Shown here: in pieces, positions 1-5,854 of the stretch
How positions within the stretch are numbered: position 1 is the first letter of the stretch
Layout of the letters: the number at the start of each line of letters is the position of its first letter
Assembly: GCA_050743385.1 (NCBI GenBank)
Contig: JBOGFJ010000298.1
Location: 1 to 6,360, forward strand
Direction: 5' to 3'
From: JACDBD01 sp050743385
GTDB lineage: Bacteria; Actinomycetota; Acidimicrobiia; IMCC26256; JACDBD01
Length of the DNA: 6,360 bases
Notes under the pieces: generated by a model
Seen by the model: the letters and a program-made list of their open reading frames with translations, nothing else
The model's database searches: none
Told to the model about the DNA's origin: nothing
Made by a program: the position numbers and the translations under genes

Positions 1-359
1 GCGGCATCGGCATCGCGCTCGAGCTGCACCGGATCGAGGCTCTCGTCGCCTGCGCGGCCGCGCCTGCGGCCGGCGCCCGCGGTGACGCCGCGGCTGCGGC
101 GGCGGGCGACCGCGGTCGTGACCACGGCGACCAGTGCGATCAGGCCGCAGATCAGGGTCAGGCGGCCCGGCCACGACGCCAGCAACCGGTCGAAGAAGTC
201 GGCGACGGGCCGCAGCCGGTCACCGAGCCACTCGAGCGCACCTTCGAAGGGCCGCGGGACATCCGTGCGCTGGTAGCGGCGCTGACCGAGGATGTCGCGG
301 GCCTGCTCGCGTGCGGTCTCGGGATCGACCTCGCCGCCCGCGAACGCGAAGAACGTCAC
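1..359 (-). CDS. DUF4129 domain-containing membrane protein, N-terminal part (cut by window edge)
   Basis: Read from the reverse strand, this frame stays open for 119 codons from a GTG start to the left edge, so the C-terminal part is missing. The start codon shares bases with the TGA stop of the upstream membrane-protein gene (GTGA overlap), which argues for translational coupling; there is no clear Shine-Dalgarno sequence. Residues about 13-60 (DPETAREQARDILGQRRYQ, then PRPFEGALEWLGDRL) resemble the soluble segment before the transmembrane helix in actinobacterial DUF4129 proteins. One hydrophobic helix follows at about 66-85, then an Arg-rich stretch, and the acidic LDPVQLERDADA segment looks like the beginning of the DUF4129 domain itself. 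The biochemical function of the family is unknown. In related genomes these genes often sit with MoxR-type ATPase and DUF58 genes, which would lie outside this window. The family assignment is from remembered patterns, not a search. Confidence 0.72.
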   Translation of the reverse strand, partial: MTFFAFAGGEVDPETAREQARDILGQRRYQRTDVPRPFEGALEWLGDRLRPVADFFDRLLASWPGRLTLICGLIALVAVVTTAVARRRSRGVTAGAGRRRGRAGDESLDPVQLERDADA

Positions 360-1342
360 GCCGGCGGCGGCGCATCGCCGGGTTGCTCGGGCGCCGGTGG
401 CGGCGGTGGCGGCGGTGACCATCCCGGCGGTGGCGGTGACCATCCCGGTGGGGGCGCCGCGCCCGGGACCGCCCGGGCCGTCGTCGCCCACGCCGGGGCC
501 GAGCCGGGCGCGGGCGTCGGTGCACCCACCCGCTGGGCGAGGAGCTGGAGGTCGAGGCCCTCCTTGCGCACCCGCAGATCGACGTACACGACGACGAGCA
601 TCGCCACCAGGAACGGCGTCGTGAGCACCGTCGCGATCGTTCCCGTGATGGTCGACGCGGTGACGAACACGACGACGTTGGGATCGTCGCCGCCGGCCAG
701 CAGCAGACCGATCAAGGGCAGTGACAGCGTCGCCTGCACGATGTTGATCAGGATGAACCCGAGCAGCAGCACACCGAACGTCGGCCACCACCGTTTCCGC
801 ACCAGACGGAACGAGCGCCGCAGCGCGCTCGCGCCTCGGGCGTCCTCGATCAGCAGCGCCGGGATCGACACCGCGTACGCGACCGCGAGCCAGATTCCGG
901 GAATGACGCACCCGATCGTGCCCAACGCCACCATGAGGCCGTAGAGGAAGCCGAGCCACAGCAACGACGGCAGCCGTCGCCCGGCGTAGGCGAGCGAGCC
1001 CCGCCAGTCGGCGTCCTCGCCGAAATACGCGCCGGCGACGATCCGCGTGCACGCGGCCAGTGCGATCAGCGTGGCGAGGAGCCCGAGCAGGCTCACGACG
1101 AGGTTGCCGGCGAGCTGCGTCCACACCTCGCTGTCGACCTCTCCGCTCGTCGACGTGCTCGTTGAGAAGGCGTCGTCCGACGTCGTCGAGAGAGTCACGA
1201 AGGCGCTGATCACCTGAATCGGGATGGTGACGACGGCGACGATCTTCGCGAGCGCCGCGAACCGCTTGGTGGTGATCTTGATGCCGGCGTCGAGGATCTC
1301 GCCGACGCGCAGCGGGCGCAGCTCCGACGCGTCGACCGACAT
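356..1342 (-). CDS. Six-helix integral membrane protein with proline-rich tail (GPDPase membrane-domain-like)
   Basis: A 328-residue protein with an N-terminal cytoplasmic-looking segment (LRPLRVGEILDAG, residues 8-20) and about six hydrophobic helices near 31-50, 78-98, 123-143, 145-165, 188-212 and 225-254. The last helix is followed by VYVDLRVRKEGLDLQLLAQ (252-270), a hallmark of the actinobacterial membrane proteins usually annotated as glycerophosphoryl diester phosphodiesterase membrane domain or simply hypothetical. No phosphodiesterase catalytic domain is present, so an enzymatic role should not be assumed. Residues 271-328 form a low-complexity Pro/Ala tail with two PPPGWSP repeats. 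The ATG is preceded by a -10-like TAGCGT with no Shine-Dalgarno, which suggests a leaderless transcript starting in the 37-nt gap after the lipoprotein gene. The downstream DUF4129 gene overlaps its stop codon, so the two are probably co-translated. The membrane topology is secure; the exact family is inferred. Confidence 0.75.
   Translation of the reverse strand: MSVDASELRPLRVGEILDAGIKITTKRFAALAKIVAVVTIPIQVISAFVTLSTTSDDAFSTSTSTSGEVDSEVWTQLAGNLVVSLLGLLATLIALAACTRIVAGAYFGEDADWRGSLAYAGRRLPSLLWLGFLYGLMVALGTIGCVIPGIWLAVAYAVSIPALLIEDARGASALRRSFRLVRKRWWPTFGVLLLGFILINIVQATLSLPLIGLLLAGGDDPNVVVFVTASTITGTIATVLTTPFLVAMLVVVYVDLRVRKEGLDLQLLAQRVGAPTPAPGSAPAWATTARAVPGAAPPPGWSPPPPGWSPPPPPPPAPEQPGDAPPPA
411..448 (-). 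repeat. Two-copy 21-bp-period repeat encoding PPPGWSP twice
   Basis: A 17-nt sequence (ggcggtgaccatcccgg on the + strand) occurs at 411-427 and again at 432-448. The period of 21 bases keeps the reading frame and yields the duplicated PPPGWSP heptapeptide in the C-terminal tail of the membrane protein. It looks like a small internal duplication in a low-complexity tail, a region expected to vary in length between relatives. Confidence 0.85.
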
Positions 1343-1356
1343 GGGCCGCGACGCTA
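1340..1356 (-). promoter_or_regulatory. Candidate -10 box and leaderless ATG start of the membrane-protein gene
   Basis: On the minus strand the sequence reads TAGCGT, eight bases (CGCGGCCC), then ATG. TAGCGT fits the TANNNT pattern of actinobacterial -10 boxes. At the usual distance transcription would begin within a few bases of the ATG, leaving no room for a ribosome binding site, and none is seen. The ccr start at 3161-3177 carries the same 17-nt block with a single mismatch. No convincing -35 box is visible. The promoter call is an inference from position and recurrence. Confidence 0.5.
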
Positions 1357-1379
1357 CCGCCGGGTCTCGGCCTCGAGCG

Positions 1380-1883
1380 TCAGGCCTGCCGCGCGACCGT
1401 GCCGGCGAGATCGATGATGCTCTCGCGTAGACCTGGTGCGTCGGCGCTCAGGAACGAGAAGCCCCGGATCTCGATGATCTGGTCGTCAACGAGCACGGTG
1501 GCGGTGCCGAACTCCTCCGAGTAGCAGGCGTCGTCGCCCACGTCGTCGATCGGCTCCGCCTGGTTGGTCTGGCAGGTGATCTCGAACTCTTCCTGCTCGT
1601 CGGCCGAGCCGCCCCGGCCGTGCAGGAAGACGATCTCGATCGTGCCGTCGCCGCCGGGATCGCTGTCGTCCACCGAGACCGTGCAGAGCCCCTCGATGGG
1701 GGCGTCGAGCACCTCGACCGATCCGCCGAACGCATCCTCCACGTCGCTGCCGGTCACCACGCAGTCGGGGTCGTCACCGTCGTCATTGCCGGCGGTGCCG
1801 CCGCCGGCGCCTCCGTCGTCACCACAGGCGGCGACGAGCAGGACCGCGGCGGTGAAGGGGGCTACGAGTCGCGCTGCCCTCAC
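1380..1883 (-). CDS. Small secreted lipoprotein with four conserved-looking cysteines
   Basis: A 167-residue protein starting at GTG. Residues 1-20 are a lipoprotein signal peptide: Arg at 2 and 5, a hydrophobic stretch, and the lipobox VAAC with the lipidated cysteine at position 20. A Gly/Asp-rich linker (21-40) is typical of the segment that tethers such proteins to the outer face of the membrane. The mature domain has cysteines at 41, 67, 104 and 120, enough for two disulphides, and is strongly acidic. The DPDCVVTGSDVEDAFGG segment followed by GLCTVSV faintly recalls DUF3558-type actinobacterial lipoproteins, but I do not claim the family. The start codon overlaps the thiolase stop (GTGA) and lacks a Shine-Dalgarno, so translation probably depends on the thiolase message. 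The function is unknown, and coupling to a cytoplasmic thiolase gives no obvious clue. Confidence 0.8.
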   Translation of the reverse strand: MRAARLVAPFTAAVLLVAACGDDGGAGGGTAGNDDGDDPDCVVTGSDVEDAFGGSVEVLDAPIEGLCTVSVDDSDPGGDGTIEIVFLHGRGGSADEQEEFEITCQTNQAEPIDDVGDDACYSEEFGTATVLVDDQIIEIRGFSFLSADAPGLRESIIDLAGTVARQA

Positions 1884-3064
1884 AGAGCCCGTACGAGCGT
1901 TGCATCTCCTTGACCGCCGCCCCCGCAGAGCGCAGCCGCGCCGAGCCCGCCGCCACGGCGGCGCAGCTCGTTGACGATCGTGGCCACGACGCGCGTGCCC
2001 GACACGCCGATCGGGTGACCGAGGGCGATGGCGCCGCCGTTGACGTTCGTGATCTCGTCGGTGATGCCGAGATCCTTCATCGCGGCGAGCCCGACGGCAG
2101 CGAAAGCCTCGTTGAGCTCGAACAGGTCGATGTCGGCGACATCGAGGTCGATCGAGTCGAGGGCCCGCTTGATCGCGCGCGACGGCTGCGTGAGGAGCGA
2201 CGGATCGGGTCCGGCGACCATCCCGAAGCCCACGAGCTCGGCGATCGGTGTCGAGCCCAACTCGTCGGCCTTCTCGCGGCTCGTGACGATCACGGCCGCG
2301 CCGCCATCGGAGATCTGCGACGCGTTGCCGGCGGTGATCGAGCCGTCCTTCGCGAACGCGGGCTTGAGACCCCCCAGCGACTCGGTGGTGGTGCCGGGGC
2401 GCACACCCTCGTCGGTGTCGATGACGATCGGGTCACCCTTGCGCTGCGGCACCTCGACGGGCGTGACCTCGTCGCTGAAGCGTCCTTCCTTGATCGCGTT
2501 GGCGGCCCGCTCGTGGCTCTTGGCCGCGAGCTCGTCTTGCGCCTCGCGGGTGATGCCGCCGAAGTTGCCGGCGTACTGCTCGGTGCCGGCTCCCATGTGG
2601 ACGCAGTCGAACGCGCACCACAGGCCGTCGTTGACCATCGAGTCGACCACTTTCTGGTCGCCCATGCGATAGCCCGCTCGGGCCCCGGGAAGGAGATAGG
2701 GGGCGTTCGTCATCGATTCCATGCCGCCGGCGACGACGACTTCGGCGTCGCCGGCCTGGATCATCTGGTCGGCGAGATAGATCGCGTTCATCCCCGACAG
2801 GCACACCTTGTTGACCGTGATGGCGGGGACGGTCATCGGCACGCCTGCCTTCTCCGCCGCCTGGCGGGCAGTGATCTGGCCCTGGCCGGCTTGGAGCACC
2901 TGCCCCATCACGACGTAGTCGATCTGCTCAGGACCGACGCCGGCGCGCTCGAGCGCGGCTTTGATCGCGATGCCACCCAGGTCCATGGCACTGAACGACG
3001 CCAGCGCGCCGGAGAGCTTGCCGATCGGGGTGCGGGCCGACGAGAGGATGACGGAACCGGGCAT
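1880..3064 (-). CDS. Acetyl-CoA C-acetyltransferase (thiolase)
   Basis: A 394-residue thiolase, the usual full length for this family. It catalyses reversible Claisen condensation of two acetyl-CoA to acetoacetyl-CoA in the cytoplasm. The catalytic residues are all visible: nucleophilic Cys88 in VNKVCLSGM, the NEAF motif at 318-321, His350 in GHPIGVSGTR, and Cys380 in CGGGGQG. The start at 3064 gives the standard N-terminus MPGSVILSSARTPIGKL and has a GGAGG box six bases upstream; a longer reading frame extends to 3160 but adds a non-conserved extension. It lies back to back with ccr, which supports a role in supplying acetoacetyl-CoA to the ethylmalonyl-CoA pathway. A more general role in fatty-acid or polyhydroxybutyrate metabolism is also possible, so symbols such as atoB, phaA or fadA4 cannot be chosen from sequence alone. 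The stop codon overlaps the lipoprotein start. Confidence 0.95.
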   Translation of the reverse strand: MPGSVILSSARTPIGKLSGALASFSAMDLGGIAIKAALERAGVGPEQIDYVVMGQVLQAGQGQITARQAAEKAGVPMTVPAITVNKVCLSGMNAIYLADQMIQAGDAEVVVAGGMESMTNAPYLLPGARAGYRMGDQKVVDSMVNDGLWCAFDCVHMGAGTEQYAGNFGGITREAQDELAAKSHERAANAIKEGRFSDEVTPVEVPQRKGDPIVIDTDEGVRPGTTTESLGGLKPAFAKDGSITAGNASQISDGGAAVIVTSREKADELGSTPIAELVGFGMVAGPDPSLLTQPSRAIKRALDSIDLDVADIDLFELNEAFAAVGLAAMKDLGITDEITNVNGGAIALGHPIGVSGTRVVATIVNELRRRGGGLGAAALCGGGGQGDATLVRAL

Positions 3065-3070
3065 GGTGCG

Positions 3071-3075
3071 CCTCC
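3071..3075 (-). promoter_or_regulatory. Ribosome binding site fixing the thiolase start
   Basis: GGAGG on the minus strand, six bases before the ATG at 3064. It decides between this start and the longer open frame reaching 3160, because it is correctly spaced only for the shorter protein. Confidence 0.85.
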
Positions 3076-3107
3076 GAGATGACGAGCGGCGGGCAGACGA
3101 ACAGCTG

Positions 3108-3123
3108 GTTACCGGAGGGTAGC
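3108..3123. promoter_or_regulatory. Candidate operator and thiolase -10 region in the divergent intergenic space
   Basis: The 110-bp region between the thiolase and ccr starts contains an imperfect palindrome, GTTACC-GGAG-GGTAGC, with arms matching in five of six positions. Its right part, read on the minus strand, is TACCCT (3121-3116), a plausible -10 box for the thiolase that would give a leader of roughly 45 nt ending in the GGAGG site. An operator overlapping a -10 box would suit a repressor, for example of the TetR type common near acyl-CoA genes. This is inference from symmetry and position only. Confidence 0.3.
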
Positions 3124-3160
3124 GCGCTAGGCGCCCTTCGAGCCCAGCCGCGCCGTCCAC

Positions 3161-3177
3161 TACCGTCGCGGCCCATG
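3161..3177 (+). promoter_or_regulatory. Candidate -10 box and leaderless ATG start of ccr
   Basis: TACCGT, eight bases (CGCGGCCC), then ATG. The hexamer fits TANNNT and is spaced so that transcription would start almost at the ATG. No Shine-Dalgarno sequence precedes the start. The block is identical in 16 of 17 positions to the one before the membrane-protein gene at 1340-1356. A TTCGAG at 3137-3142 is at a -35-like distance but matches consensus poorly. Confidence 0.5.
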
Positions 3178-4521
3178 ACGGCCATCGACGCCATCCGCGC
3201 CGCGATCCTCGACGACGTACCCGGCGACGAGGTCGCCGCGTTGGCTCTGCCGGAGTCGTTCCGGGCCGCGGTCGTGCGCGCCGACGAGCAGGAGATGTTC
3301 GCCGGTCTGCCCTCGGACGAGAAGGACCCCCGCAAGTCGACCCACGTCGACGACGTCGCGCTCCCCGAGCTCGCCCCCGACGAGGCCTATGTCGCGGTGA
3401 TGGCCTCGGCCATCAACTTCAACACCGTTTGGACCTCCATCTTCGAGCCGCTTCCGACGTTCGGGTTCCTCCAGCGGCTCGGGCGCGAGAGCGTGTGGGC
3501 CAAGCGCCACGACCTCCCGTACCACGTGATGGGCAGCGATGCCTCCGGGGTGGTGCTGCGGGTGGGGTCGGCGGTGCGCAACTGGAAGCCCGGCGCCCGG
3601 GTGACGGTCCACTGCAACTACGTCGACGACCAGGACCCCTCCAGCCACGACGATTCCATGCGCGCGGTCAACCAGCGGATCTGGGGCTTCGAGTCGAACT
3701 TCGGCGGGCTCGCCGAGATCGCGGTCGTGAAAGCCAACCAGCTCATGCCCAAGGCCGCCCATCTGAGCTGGGAGGAGGCCGCCTGCAACGCCCTGTGCAA
3801 CTCGACCAGTTACCGCATGATCGTCAGTCCCAACGGCTCGCAGATGACCCAGGGTCAGACCGTGCTCGTGTGGGGCGCCAGCGGCGGGATCGGCGCCTAC
3901 GCCTGCCAGTACGTGCTCAACGGCGGTGGCGTACCCGTCGGGGTGGTCTCGAGCCCGGAGCGCGCGTCACTGCTCAACGACATGGGCGTCGAGCACGTGA
4001 TCGACCGCAAGGCCGAGGGCTATCGATTCTGGAGTGACGAGCACACCCAAGACCAAGGCGAGTGGCGTCGCCTCGGCAAGAAGATCCGCGAGCTCGCCGG
4101 CACCGACCCCGACATCATGTTCGAACACCCCGGGCGGGCGACGATGGGCGCTTCGGTGTTCGTGTGCAAGCGCGGCGGCATGATCATCACGTGCGCGGCG
4201 ACGTCGGGCTTCACCATCGAATACGACAACCGCTACCTCTGGATGCTGCTCAAGACGCTCAAGGGCTGCCACTTCGCCAACTACCGCGAAGCGTGGGAGG
4301 CCAACCGGCTCGTCTGCGAAGGCAAGATCCACCCGACGCTCTCGCGCGTGTACACGCTCGACGACACGGGCGAAGCGGCTGCGCAGGTGCACGGCAACCT
4401 CGTCGAAGGGAAGGTCGGCGTGCTCGCGCTCGCGCCCGAAGAGGGTCTCGGCATCACCGACCCCGAGCTGCGCGAGCGTCACCTCGACCAGATCACGCTG
4501 TTCCGGAGACACGCCGAATGA
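3175..4521 (+). CDS. ccr: Crotonyl-CoA carboxylase/reductase
   Basis: A 448-residue protein of the medium-chain dehydrogenase/reductase superfamily that converts crotonyl-CoA, CO2 and NADPH to ethylmalonyl-CoA, the defining step of the ethylmalonyl-CoA pathway. Family signatures run the full length: INFNTVWTSIFEP (80-92), KRHDLPYHVMGSD (110-122), RIWGFESNFGGLAEIA (168-183), the NADPH-binding glycine loop WGASGGIG (233-240), FWSDEHTQD (285-293), DIMFEHPGR (313-321), and EYDNRYLWM with HFANYREAWEANR (349-378). Residues reported to hold CO2 in the Kitasatospora enzyme (Asn81, Phe170, Glu171, His365) appear to correspond to Asn81 or Asn83, Phe172, Glu173 and His366 here, by alignment from memory. 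The ATG at 3175 gives the usual length; an in-frame ATG at 3079 would add 32 unconserved residues running back through the divergent promoter region. The gene appears leaderless and overlaps the epimerase gene by ATGA. Full conservation argues for carboxylase activity rather than simple enoyl reduction. Confidence 0.96.
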   Translation: MTAIDAIRAAILDDVPGDEVAALALPESFRAAVVRADEQEMFAGLPSDEKDPRKSTHVDDVALPELAPDEAYVAVMASAINFNTVWTSIFEPLPTFGFLQRLGRESVWAKRHDLPYHVMGSDASGVVLRVGSAVRNWKPGARVTVHCNYVDDQDPSSHDDSMRAVNQRIWGFESNFGGLAEIAVVKANQLMPKAAHLSWEEAACNALCNSTSYRMIVSPNGSQMTQGQTVLVWGASGGIGAYACQYVLNGGGVPVGVVSSPERASLLNDMGVEHVIDRKAEGYRFWSDEHTQDQGEWRRLGKKIRELAGTDPDIMFEHPGRATMGASVFVCKRGGMIITCAATSGFTIEYDNRYLWMLLKTLKGCHFANYREAWEANRLVCEGKIHPTLSRVYTLDDTGEAAAQVHGNLVEGKVGVLALAPEEGLGITDPELRERHLDQITLFRRHAE

Positions 4522-4928
4522 CCCAGTCGGTGCTGACCGAGATCGACCACGTCGCGATTGCGGTGCGCGACCTCGAGGGTGCCATCGCCTACTACCGCGA
4601 CACCTACGGCGTCGACGTCGACCACCGCGAGGTGGTGGAGTCGGACGGCGTCGAGGAGGCACTCTTGAAGGTGGCCGATTCGTACGTGCAGCTGCTCACT
4701 CCCGTCGACGACGCCTCGCCGGTCGCGAAGTACCTCGAGAAGCAAGGTGAGGGCCTGCATCACATCGCGTACCGCGTCGACAGCTGTGCCGACGCCCTCG
4801 CGCGCGTGAAGGCCGAGGGCCACCGGGTCATCGACGAGGCGCCGCGTCCCGGGAGCCGCGGCACCACGGTCGCCTTCGTGCATCCCAAGACCGCGTTCGG
4901 CACTCTGATCGAGCTCGTCGAGGAGTGA
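4518..4928 (+). CDS. mce: Methylmalonyl-CoA / ethylmalonyl-CoA epimerase
   Basis: A 136-residue glyoxalase-fold (VOC superfamily) protein, the usual size for this epimerase. It interconverts the 2R and 2S forms of methylmalonyl-CoA and, in the ethylmalonyl-CoA pathway, also ethylmalonyl-CoA, so that the B12-dependent mutase receives the right isomer. The metal ligands of the family are visible: His11 in IDHVAIAV, Gln58 in YVQLL, His82 in GEGLHHIAYRV, and Glu132 in LIELVEE. The PVAKYLEKQGEGLHHIAYRV region is nearly diagnostic. The ATG overlaps the ccr stop (ATGA), with GGAG nine bases before it (4505-4508), so Ccr and epimerase should be made together. That arrangement favours ethylmalonyl-CoA as a physiological substrate, although the enzyme may also serve propionyl-CoA catabolism. 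Confidence 0.95.
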   Translation: MTQSVLTEIDHVAIAVRDLEGAIAYYRDTYGVDVDHREVVESDGVEEALLKVADSYVQLLTPVDDASPVAKYLEKQGEGLHHIAYRVDSCADALARVKAEGHRVIDEAPRPGSRGTTVAFVHPKTAFGTLIELVEE

Positions 4929-5770
4929 GCGGGGGGCCGACAGGGGGCCTGGTCCGCCTCACCGACGGCCGCCGCCTCGCGTACTGCGACGGGGGCGACG
5001 CCGGCGGTGCCCCGGTTGTGCTCCTCCATGGCGCACCGGGCTCGCGCCTCTTCCGACCCGACGTTGTGCCGACGGGCGTCCGCCTGGTGACGTTCGACCG
5101 GCCCGGGTTCGGTGCGTCCGATCGCCGGGAGGGGCGGACCCTCCTCGACACCCCCGGCGACGTCGCCACTCTGGCCGATCATCTGGGCCTCGGCCGCTTC
5201 GGCCTCGTCGGGGTCTCGGCCGGGGGCCCGCACGCCCTCGCGTGCGCCTACGCGCTCGGCGATCGCCTGACCGGTACGAGCGTGGCGAGCATGCCGGGGC
5301 CGCTCGACGAGGTTCCGGGCGCGTGGCAGGCGCTTCCCGAGCACGTCCGCCCGGCGGCCGAGCGGGCCCGCGTCGACCCGGCCCGGGCGGTCCGGGGCGT
5401 GCTGCGCTACATGGAGCCCTCGGTCGCCGAGCCCGCGGGCTTCCTCCGGGGCGGAACCGGTCCCGACCGCGCCCTCATGGCCCACCCCGGCCTCGCCACG
5501 ATGCTGGCGGCCGACCTTGCCGAGGCGCTCCGGTCCGGCGCGGCCGGCTTCGCCGACGACATGGTCACCCTCTGGCTCCCCTGGGGCTTCCCCGTCGGGG
5601 CCGTGCCCCGAGGGGTGCGGATCTGGCACGGCGCCCACGACACCCGGGCCGCCCCCGACTTCGAGTACCTCGCCGGCGCGCTCCCGGGCGCGACGCCCAC
5701 GATCTGGCCCGACGACGGCCACTACGGCGTCGTCCGCCATTGGGACGAGGTTCTCGGGACCTGCTTGTAA
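4925..5770 (+). CDS. Alpha/beta hydrolase
   Basis: A 281-residue alpha/beta-hydrolase-fold protein starting at GTG, which overlaps the epimerase stop (GTGA). The catalytic triad can be read: nucleophile Ser98 in GVSAG (96-100), Asp239 in WHGAHDT, and His266 in DDGHYGVV. The oxyanion-hole HG motif is in LLHGAPGS (33-40), followed by FDRPGFGASD (57-66). The region 125-215 is the variable cap that determines substrate, and it has no feature I recognise. No signal peptide is seen, so it is probably cytoplasmic. A purine-rich GAGGAG touches the start codon and is too close to act as its ribosome binding site; translational coupling is more likely. Position behind ccr and the epimerase might suggest thioesterase or ester-cleaving housekeeping of acyl-CoA products, but that is speculation. 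The substrate is unknown. Confidence 0.9.
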   Translation: MSGGPTGGLVRLTDGRRLAYCDGGDAGGAPVVLLHGAPGSRLFRPDVVPTGVRLVTFDRPGFGASDRREGRTLLDTPGDVATLADHLGLGRFGLVGVSAGGPHALACAYALGDRLTGTSVASMPGPLDEVPGAWQALPEHVRPAAERARVDPARAVRGVLRYMEPSVAEPAGFLRGGTGPDRALMAHPGLATMLAADLAEALRSGAAGFADDMVTLWLPWGFPVGAVPRGVRIWHGAHDTRAAPDFEYLAGALPGATPTIWPDDGHYGVVRHWDEVLGTCL

Positions 5771-5780
5771 TGCACTCAAG
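5760..5780 (+). promoter_or_regulatory. HAIR-like operator (candidate HspR site) before hsp20
   Basis: The known HspR operator of actinobacteria, HAIR, is CTTGAGT-N7-ACTCAAG. Here ACTCAAG is perfect at 5774-5780, and seven bases upstream CCTGCTT (5760-5766) matches the other arm at four of seven positions, giving 11 of 14 with correct spacing. It overlaps the end of the hydrolase gene and the candidate hsp20 promoter, as expected for repression of a heat-shock gene. One arm is weak, so the call is tentative. Confidence 0.45.
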
Positions 5781-5794
5781 TTTCCTGTTACCAT
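5765..5794 (+). promoter_or_regulatory. Candidate hsp20 promoter
   Basis: TTGTAA at 5765-5770 (four of six matches to TTGACA) and TACCAT at 5789-5794 (TANNNT) are separated by 18 bases, within a locally AT-richer patch between two GC-rich genes. Transcription would start near 5801, giving a leader of about 67 nt. The perfect ACTCAAG half-site lies in the spacer, so a bound repressor would block polymerase. Confidence 0.5.
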
Positions 5795-5828
5795 GTGGAA
5801 CAACCAGTGGAAGCTGGCCGTTTCACAA

Positions 5829-5851
5829 GCGAGAGCAACCCGTTCTCTCGC
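5829..5851 (+). other. Hairpin in the hsp20 5' leader
   Basis: GCGAGAG (5829-5835) and CTCTCGC (5845-5851) are perfect inverted arms. Adding AA/TT above a bulged C extends the stem to nine pairs with a CCCG loop. It ends three bases before the GGAGG site. There is no following T-run, so it is not a terminator. An alternative pairing of TCTCT (5844-5848) with GGAGG (5855-5859), including two G-T wobbles, would cover the ribosome binding site, so the hairpin and that pairing exclude each other. Confidence 0.55.
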
Positions 5852-5854
5852 AAT

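Noticed and set aside
434..451. An 18-nt identity (cggtgaccatcccggtgg) between the membrane-protein tail and hsp20 at 6205-6222
   Set aside because: The two copies encode different peptides on opposite strands and are built from common GC-rich codons. There is no flanking similarity, so chance is the simplest explanation.
356..1342. Glycerophosphodiester phosphodiesterase enzyme activity for the membrane protein
   Set aside because: Only the membrane-type domain is present. There is no TIM-barrel catalytic domain or its His/Glu motifs.
1910..3082. A 390-codon open frame on the plus strand opposite the thiolase
   Set aside because: Its composition (His, Asp, Arg, Gly rich, no domain) is that of a shadow frame, and the thiolase on the other strand has all catalytic motifs.
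3079..3174. Upstream in-frame ATG at 3079 as the ccr start
   Set aside because: It would add 32 non-conserved residues and run through the divergent promoter region. The start at 3175 gives normal length and has a promoter-like leaderless context.
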